Source: Delphinapterus leucas (Eukaryota; Chordata; Mammalia; Artiodactyla; Monodontidae). Taken from it: a DNA stretch of 64,000 nucleotides. The stretch lies in contig NW_022098076.1 in the NCBI RefSeq assembly GCF_002288925.2, positions 79,238,216 through 79,302,215 of the forward strand, written 5' to 3'. Of the stretch, positions 57,770 to 64,000 are shown one piece after another. Within the stretch, counting starts at the first letter, position 1; every line of letters starts with the position of its first letter. A model generated the notes under the pieces. That model was not told where the DNA came from, made no database searches, and was given only the letters and a program-made list of their open reading frames with translations. Both the position numbers and the translations under genes were made by a program.

Positions 57770-57798
57770 TCTTCTCTCTCTCTCTCTTTCTTTCTTTC
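57770..57798. repeat. (CT)n/(CTTT)n tract
   Basis: A pyrimidine microsatellite with CTCTCTCT passing into CTTTCTTTC. Confidence 0.9.
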
Positions 57799-57799
57799 T

Positions 57800-57985
57800 G
57801 GCTGAAGGGTCTCCAAATGCTTTCACATATGTCAATTTACTTTATCTTCACAGATATCCTAAAAATAGGACCACTAGAATGATATTTGGGTATTACAAAT
57901 TAGATTGGTGACTTTTGCAAAGTGAACCATTTTATAGTTGATACATCTGATGTTCAAACTCAAATTCCCTAACAACTGATGCAAG
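57800..57985 (-). mobile_element. Possible MIR fragment
   Basis: GCTTTCACATATGTCAATTTA followed by a TTATCTTCACAGATATCCT segment and AAATTAGATTGGTGAC roughly follows reverse MIR. Weak. Confidence 0.4.
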
Positions 57986-58190
57986 ACCTTTTTTTCAGTA
58001 TTTCTAACCACTCAAATACTCAAATGCTATTTAATTTAGATATCAAGTGTCTGTTGGTCAATCCAACCCTTAGGGATGCATTCAGTAGAATCAGTTATAA
58101 GTATGAAAACCTAAGCAAGCAAAAAAACGTATTGAAAACTGTTTCAAAATTCTGGGAGAACTACTAAAAATATCAACAAGAATAAGCATT
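57986..58190. other. Unique noncoding sequence
   Basis: Nothing was recognised. Confidence 0.45.
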
Positions 58191-58700
58191 TTCTAGCTTA
58201 ATCTTTCACATAAATAGATGCTACTGCTGACAGTGTTTCTTCCAGAGCTGGACTTCCTACTGTCAGCAAGATGCATGCTGAGATATTTACAGTGATCATG
58301 TTTTACATCACACCATCTACACCCTCCCTGACTTTCTCAGCATTTTCTGCACAGGGTGGGATAAAAGGCCGGTATCATGTAGCGATGACCTCAAAAGCCC
58401 CAGGCTGGGCATTGTCAGTATAGCATGTTCTCCAGCTTTCAGTTCTTTGAATCCCTGACCTGACAACCAGATGGATTGCTACGCAGTAGCTTGTGTAATT
58501 TGGCCCCCCATATTAAACTGACTACCTTTCTAGTTTCTTATAGACAAGGATGGAGGACTCACCTTAAACCTGAGTTTCCAATTGTCCTCACGCTGCACAC
58601 TCAGTGTTGATTATCTCCTTGCCTGCAATAAACCAAGAAGGGCCACAACTATGGCTGACCTGAATCCTCCAGTAATTTAGATTCACTGCAATACCACCAA
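58191..58700 (+). other. Unassigned segment with TATA-like box and poly(A) signal
   Basis: GGGATAAAAGGCC (58358-58370) and, about 265 bp on, CAATAAACC (58626-58634) give the spacing of an old LTR. I cannot match a family. It may equally be chance in unique DNA. Confidence 0.3.
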
Positions 58701-59372
58701 GCTGTGTGTGTGTGCCTATCACTACTTTCAAGGACTGGGCTAGGGTAGGGTATCAATACTTTCAAGAACCTGAACTTTAAGTATATAAAAATCATTTCTT
58801 AGAAAGGAGAAATAGTGAAAAGGAAAGGGAAGCAAAAGGGGCTACCAGAATGGGTAGAGATGATTGGTTTCGCACAGAAGTTAAAAAATTGGAAAAAGAC
58901 AGTCTTACAAAGTCTGACATTCCTCTTGGACCTTTCCATTCCCATTCTTTCTTTCTGCCCTTGCTTCCCCTAAAGTTACTCTTCAAAAGCTCTCACCTGT
59001 TTAGTCTCCCAAAAACCTCCCCTTAGCAACAAATGTATTGAAATTCACCATCAGTGGTGAGCTAGCCAGGAGCCAAAGGCTGCCTTTCTAATTTTCAGAC
59101 TGATGTTGAAGCAAATTTCTCTTTGCGCTTTGCATTGAATGCAACTTCCACTGTCCAAATCTTGATGATTCCTTCTGTGTCTCCAATGCCTTGAGTTTGT
59201 GCTTCTTTCATAGCATTCATTTGCTTTGGACATGTTTTACAAGGAGTTGCTTACAACTGTGTCTGCCCCCTAGTTCATAATGTCCCTAAGGCAAGGATTG
59301 TGTCCTTTTAGAAAACTGTGTTCAATATATTAGGACATTGATGTGGACATAATATATCTCTAAAATCTCTAA
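58701..59372. other. Unique noncoding sequence
   Basis: No repeat was recognised except a possible L2 tail near 59265-59345. No gene. Confidence 0.4.
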
Positions 59373-59604
59373 CAGAGGTTCTTAACAGGGTAATTTTGTC
59401 CCTTGCCCTGGAGATAAAGAGGGGGCCATTGGCCATGTCTGGAAACATTTTTGGTGGTCACAACTTTGGGGGAGGGCTGTTACTAGCATCTAGTGGGTAG
59501 AGGCCAGGGATACTGATAAATGTCCTACAATGCAAAGGATAGCTCCCCACTACAAAGAAGTATCCAGCTCAAAATATCGATAGTGCTGAGGTTGAAAACC
59601 CTTG
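59373..59604 (+). mobile_element. MER20 DNA transposon
   Basis: CAGAGGTTCTTAACAGGG, GGCCATGTCTGGAAACATTT, TTGGTGGTCACAACTTTGGG, TAGTGGGTAGAGGCCAGGG and GTGCTGAGGTTGAAAACCC in order. This is the only MER20 here in the forward orientation; it is full length and well preserved. Confidence 0.95.
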
Positions 59605-59749
59605 CTAACAAAGTAAACCATCATCCCCAAATAAATTGATATCCCCATCTCTCCAAATGGGCTGTTCTTCTTAGGTAGACCTGACCAGCATGTCTGTCAG
59701 GAGTAGCCTCTTAACCCAACCCATAATGTTTCCAGCATATTATGTCTTC

Positions 59750-59920
59750 TTTCCCCAGCCTTAGCTCATTTAGTATTTATAACCCTTTGTGAAGTCTATT
59801 AGGTAGATTTATTCTTCCCATTTTAATGAATTTGAGACTAAGAAGAGTTAAGTAATCTGTAAAGTTTTCATACCTAGGAAGGTACCAACAGAACTTGATA
59901 GGACTCTGGTTCCACAGTCA
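59750..59920 (-). mobile_element. MIR SINE fragment
   Basis: TAGTATTTATAACCCTTTG, TCTTCCCATTTTAATGAAT, AAGAGTTAAGTAATCTGTAA and CTCTGGTTCCACAG fit reverse MIR, diverged. Confidence 0.6.
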
Positions 59921-60930
59921 TGAAAAAAAGAATAAGAAAAGACGCAAAAGCATAAAAATTCAGGGCATGTTGAGAGATCAGCCAGTAGTAAATGCTGCTA
60001 AATTCTAGGGTACAAGAAAGTTAAATTGCCCCTTGAGCTAAAGCTAAATTGTTTTGGGGTCAGATGGTTGAGGTTCCTGTATGCCTTTTTAGGCATTTTG
60101 AACTTAATAGAGGTGGAGGACTGGGGGTAGATAGCATTGTAGCTGGTTAGAAATTTTCTTTAGACGGATCAGTCTGGCAGTCAATGGGCTGCTGGGAGAA
60201 GGGATCATTTAGAAGATGGAGGCAGTTCTTCTGGGCTCACTAGGGGCGGATGTCAAAGAGCGGTACACATCAACTCTTAGAAGTTGCTAGAAGCTGCCAC
60301 AGTCCACTCCAGACAATGTCAATGTGTTTGGGAGGGTAAATAACTACCCTACGGAAGTCTTTGTACACACTTTGTGCGTGTGCTACCACACGCTGAACAA
60401 AAGCCACAAATCCTTAGACTTCACATTTCAAACCAATAACCTAGACATATATAATCTATAGACCTACATATGCTTGGTGGAATAAGCAATTAACTCATTT
60501 CCGAACCTGAAAGCAACATTGAGAGACTTCTTTCCCCTTAAACTATTTGAGCCTTTATGAACAAAGTGACTCACTACTGTCTTTTAGAGTATAAGGATTT
60601 AGAAAACATATTATAGAAGAAGGTTATCATGGGGTTTCTTCTCAATAAATCTGAGTCTGATTTTGAGTTTTGAGATGAAAAATATTCTAAGCAGCTAGAA
60701 TTTCAGGGGGTGTATATATGTTCTCAAAAGAATAATATACAAACACAGCCTAGGAGCTTCCCACCAGTTATACCTGGAGTGAAATGTATTCTTCTGTGAA
60801 TGTATTTCTTCTTAACCTCCCACAGATGAAACAGAAGCCCGTGTCACCTGTGATCTATTTCTCATATAACTAGTGGTGACAGCTTGTTTGGCATTTTTTT
60901 TTTTTTTTTCCTTCTTTTTAGACATCAGAC
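59921..60930. repeat. Unassigned; part resembles the ancient repeat of 25.9 kb
   Basis: TTTTTAGGCATTTTGAACTT, GACGGATCAGTCTGGCAGTC and GGCAGTTCTTCTGGGCTCAC (60080-60240) recall the old repeat family. The rest is unique. Poly-T at 60895-60910. Confidence 0.35.
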
Positions 60931-61640
60931 TAATCCATCATGAACAGCAACTGCTTTCATTGTATAGGCCCTTGAATTTCAGAATGCCTAATTTGCTTAT
61001 TTAAATGAAAAAGAGTTTCCAAAAGAAAGCAGAAAAGCTAAGAAGAGGTGTAGCTTCTCACTTGCAGCCAAATATTCATTTTGCCTCTGGGATCTCCATT
61101 TTGAGAGCTGTCAAGGCACAAATATTCTGTAAAAGCCTCATTAGAGGGAGGATCTCTATTGAAATGGTCAGAAGACTTGTCTGCAGGTCACAGCCATTCT
61201 GACCTTCCAGTTGTTTGGCCGTTTTCAAGGCACAGCATATTTAGTGACTTTGTGAAGATTTTCTGCCCAAACCTATTAATAGTTGAGCAAATATTTACCT
61301 CATGCATCACTGCTGTGGTTGTGGTATCTAGGATAGAACTGGAAACAATTTTAGACAAAGGATACTCATCAATGAATATGCTTCTCTCTTTCGCATTACA
61401 AAAAAATCTCAATTCTTTTATACTTGTTCTTCAATGTTTGGCTGGAGGGGAGAAAATTTCCCTAGGCAAGGCATGTCTTTGTGGACATGTCAGAAGAATG
61501 TTCCAGAACATTGTACAGCTGAACTCCTGTCCATGAGTGCTTCTCTGTTCCAGCACAAAACTTCAGAAAGTCTTCTATCGGAATATACATGGCATACTGA
61601 AGAGATTCAATTAGATTAGTCCAAATTACGGATCTGTGGA
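60931..61640. promoter_or_regulatory. Repeat-free block, possible conserved noncoding element
   Basis: About 700 bp without recognised transposons and rich in AT-type factor-like words (GCCTAATTTGCTTATTTAAA, 60984-61003). The 125-codon open frame at 61159-61536 has no recognisable domain and overlaps other frames on both strands. Conservation untested. Confidence 0.25.
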
Positions 61641-62540
61641 TTGTGTGTCAACCATTAAGAATTTACTGAGCTCCTATTAAGTGCTCTTTCCTGTAAAGGT
61701 TATATTGAAGATGACGTGCTGCTATACTGTTGTTGAGCAGTTTAGGTGCGGTTGGATGGCAATGCAAATTTAATCAAAACAACTGCAGAGGGATAAACAA
61801 TGGTGTCTGATCAAGGGAGAGGAGTTATTTGGTGTGGACTTTAAGTGTGCTTTTATAATTCAGAGAAGGAGGTAAATGAAGGTTGGCAAGCTCAGAGAAT
61901 ATCTCCTTGAAGAGATAATTCTTGAACTGGATTTTAAGTCTTAACATTTGAGTATATCACAGTGAGGGGATGTAATTTCAAATCTGGAGAGCAACACAAA
62001 TAAATAAAAAGTTGGGAGGACACAGTAGTATTAGGGGATAGGAAAGTGGCAGTGTAGACAGGAGGCCTTTCTGACAAAACCTAGGTTTTAAGTGTAAGAG
62101 AGTAGAATATAAGATTGGAGAAGTATAATGGGAACAGATTGAAGGAGCTTGAAAACTTAACAGAGGAATTTAGACTTGATGCCACATGCAGTAGAGTTAT
62201 GATAAATTCTTGGAAGGAAGATCCATGATGAAAGCAACACTGGTGCACAAAATTGATTCAACAGGGCATAGGTTGGGGGATAAGTTAGAGAAAGGTAGGT
62301 ATGCAGCATTGAGGACTTGTGCTCACGTTCATTAAAGAGGAAGAAGGAAGGCAGGGATAAATCCGAGATCCCTCTTGAAGGTTTGGTGACTGACTGAGGG
62401 TCGAAGGATTGAGCATCATTGAAAGTGATTCCAAGACTAGAGGTGGGACTTTTATAATCCATGGGAGGACATCTTTCACAGGTTCAAGAAGGAGCTCCTG
62501 TCTCTTTACCCAGGAGAAGAGATCCCTTTTAGGCTTTCCT
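61641..62540 (+). repeat. Ancient interspersed repeat, class unassigned, diverged
   Basis: CGAAGGATTGAGCATCATTG, GAAAGTGATTCCAAGACTAG and GACTTTTATAATCCATGGGA (62400-62463), plus a GAACTGGATTTTAAGTC part near 61925, are faint matches to the old family seen at 25.9 and 41.6 kb. Ends not defined. The 101-codon minus frame is not supported as a gene. Confidence 0.4.
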
Positions 62541-63739
62541 TAAAGAGAATAGGGAATGAAAAAGTCAAAACCCAAAACTAACTATGGTTCTCTCAAAACT
62601 GGTGGAAGACTAAAATGGTATTTCTGAAGAAAAAGCCCTTTCAAACACGAAACATTATTGATTTGATGGAGTACTTGATTTAGTCCATTTTAAAAAAATT
62701 CTGTTATAATAATGTCAATATAACTATAAAATATAGTTTTTGGAAATAAAATCAACAGAGAGGAAAAACATAACACTCCATCCTTATTCCTTCATGTTCT
62801 TATAGCACAGGCTCTTGACTGCATAGGGACCCCAGACTTCTTCTGTGGTTTATGTTGTCACAGCCTCCTTCTACCTCTTATACCCTTATAATTCCTGACC
62901 ACTAATACAAAACCCTCTTCCACAGAGTGCACCAAGAACCAAACAGACCTCCTCCTCATTTTCAATTACCACTCTCAACTCTTCACTTTCTTACCAAGAA
63001 CTCTTCCCTGTACTCTCAGTTGGGACAATCTAGTTAACTAGAAAGTAAGTTAACATACAATCAGTATCTTGCTGTGCCTTGTCTCAATTCTTTTCACTCG
63101 AATCCAAGGAAACCATCTCTAGGAAGGAGTGGGAATAAAATGCTTGGAACTGGCTGCTCTGGTCTCTCAGGCAGCATAAAGCAGTGGAAGGTAACTTTGC
63201 AAATAAATATAGCTTTACACACATAACAGGCTGCATTCAAATATTTACATGCTCTTTTTAATTGCTTATTTTTATTGCTTTGCTGAAACTGCATGTCTAT
63301 CACATTGCTCACACAGTCTCACATAGGGCCTTTTAATGGAATCCTTGACTGCAGTGAGTTTTAATTTATGGGTTTTCAAATCAAATTAATGACTTTCCTA
63401 ACAGGAGAAGAAGGTGAGCAGAAGCAAATAGTGTAGAGGAAGAGCCCTGGGTCTGGTGCAGATTGAACCCAAGAGAAGCTGGAATACTTAGGGTAATTCT
63501 AATTTGCATTGGTGATGTTCTCTCCCATATCTCTTGCCTTAGCAATTGTCTCTTTTCTGATTTAGTCCAAGAGAAAACTGTCCTTAAATGTGTGGACAAA
63601 ATCTAGTCTATAGGCATTGTAGCTAAGCTTCTTCCTTGTGGAAATGCCCTTTGCCCAAATGTATCTCGTCTGGAGCTGCTGAATTCCGAGGTGGCTGCTA
63701 CACTAGAGAAGTTCAGAATATGGTCTCGGGCCAGTTGGG
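62541..63739. other. Unique noncoding sequence
   Basis: No gene or repeat was recognised. The 72-codon minus frames at 63094-63312 and 63381-63599 have no domain. Confidence 0.45.
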
Positions 63740-63955
63740 AAGACCACTGAGGTTTGAATTTTGTCTTTGATGTTTATCAGGTTTGTGACCTTAGTAAAAT
63801 CGCTTAATGGTCTCAACCTTGATTCTTCTGTAAAATTAGAATAATAATAATTACTTGACTGTTGTGAGAATTAAATAAGAATGTATGTAAATAAGAATGT
63901 ATACAAGCACCTGCTAAAATATTTAGCATCCAATAAATATTTAGCACTGAATAAA
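63740..63955 (+). mobile_element. MIR SINE
   Basis: AGGTTTGTGACCTTAGTAAA, GCTTAATGGTCTCAACCTTG, GACTGTTGTGAGAATTAAAT and CCAATAAATATTTAGCA are in MIR order. GAATGTATGTAAATAA is present almost twice near 63880-63905. Confidence 0.85.
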
Positions 63956-64000
63956 ATGTTGCAATTTGTCATTGTGCCCTATGACCTCTCTATGAGCCTG

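Noticed and set aside
61159..61536. 125-codon open frame in a repeat-free block
   Set aside because: No domain and conflicting frames on both strands. It was kept only as part of a possible conserved noncoding block.

Overview
This is vertebrate nuclear DNA, and the repeats place it in a cetacean, probably a toothed whale. The key evidence is nine tRNA-derived SINEs of the CHR type (cetacean-hippo-ruminant): long CHR-1-like copies and short, little-diverged CHR-2-like copies. Cetartiodactyl L1 3' ends and a short mariner palindrome of the kind found in cattle and whales support this. I saw no Bov-B and no pig PRE-1, which argues against ruminant or pig. The species call is inference from repeats recognised by eye.

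I find no supportable protein-coding exon, rRNA, functional tRNA, CpG-island promoter or CRISPR array. Every open reading frame I could explain is L1 debris, antisense to a repeat, or looks like chance. The window is therefore intergenic or deep intronic, and the sequence does not say which gene it belongs to.

Layout. 1-12 kb: mostly unique AT-rich sequence with old DNA transposons (MER33/58-like, MER20, MER5-like), a MIR, a GT microsatellite and a clean L1 3' end with a 14-bp target duplication. 12-19.3 kb: a MER20 split by a CHR-2 SINE, two antisense CHR-1 SINEs (one placed at the edge of an MLT1 LTR), a MIR and an antisense L1. 19.4-23.6 kb: a 5'-complete but internally deleted L1. 24-34 kb: CHR SINEs, an ancient repeat and a repeat-free block at 28.3-29.6 kb that looks like a conserved noncoding element and carries a perfect 15-bp-arm hairpin. 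34-40 kb: a MIR, a second repeat-free block, then ancient L1 fragments broken by a tail-to-tail CHR-1/CHR-2 pair. 41-50 kb: an ancient repeat invaded by an L1 3' end, L2 fragments, a MIR, a MER20, an LTR-like element and CA/AT microsatellites. 50-57.7 kb: a tiny L1 5'-end-only insertion, an antisense L1, a CHR-2 SINE, a tRNA-Glu-like SINE, a MIR, and a twin-primed L1 interrupted by a mariner MITE. 58-64 kb: a promoter-like segment, a MER20, MIRs and a possible conserved block near 61 kb.

The elements do not work together as a system. What can be read is the order of insertions, plus a few repeat-free segments that may be regulatory. No previously undescribed biological system could be supported. 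The strongest oddities are the 54-bp L1 5'-end insertion, the inverted repeats, the twin-primed L1 with its nested MITE, and a SINE with a probable 3' transduction.
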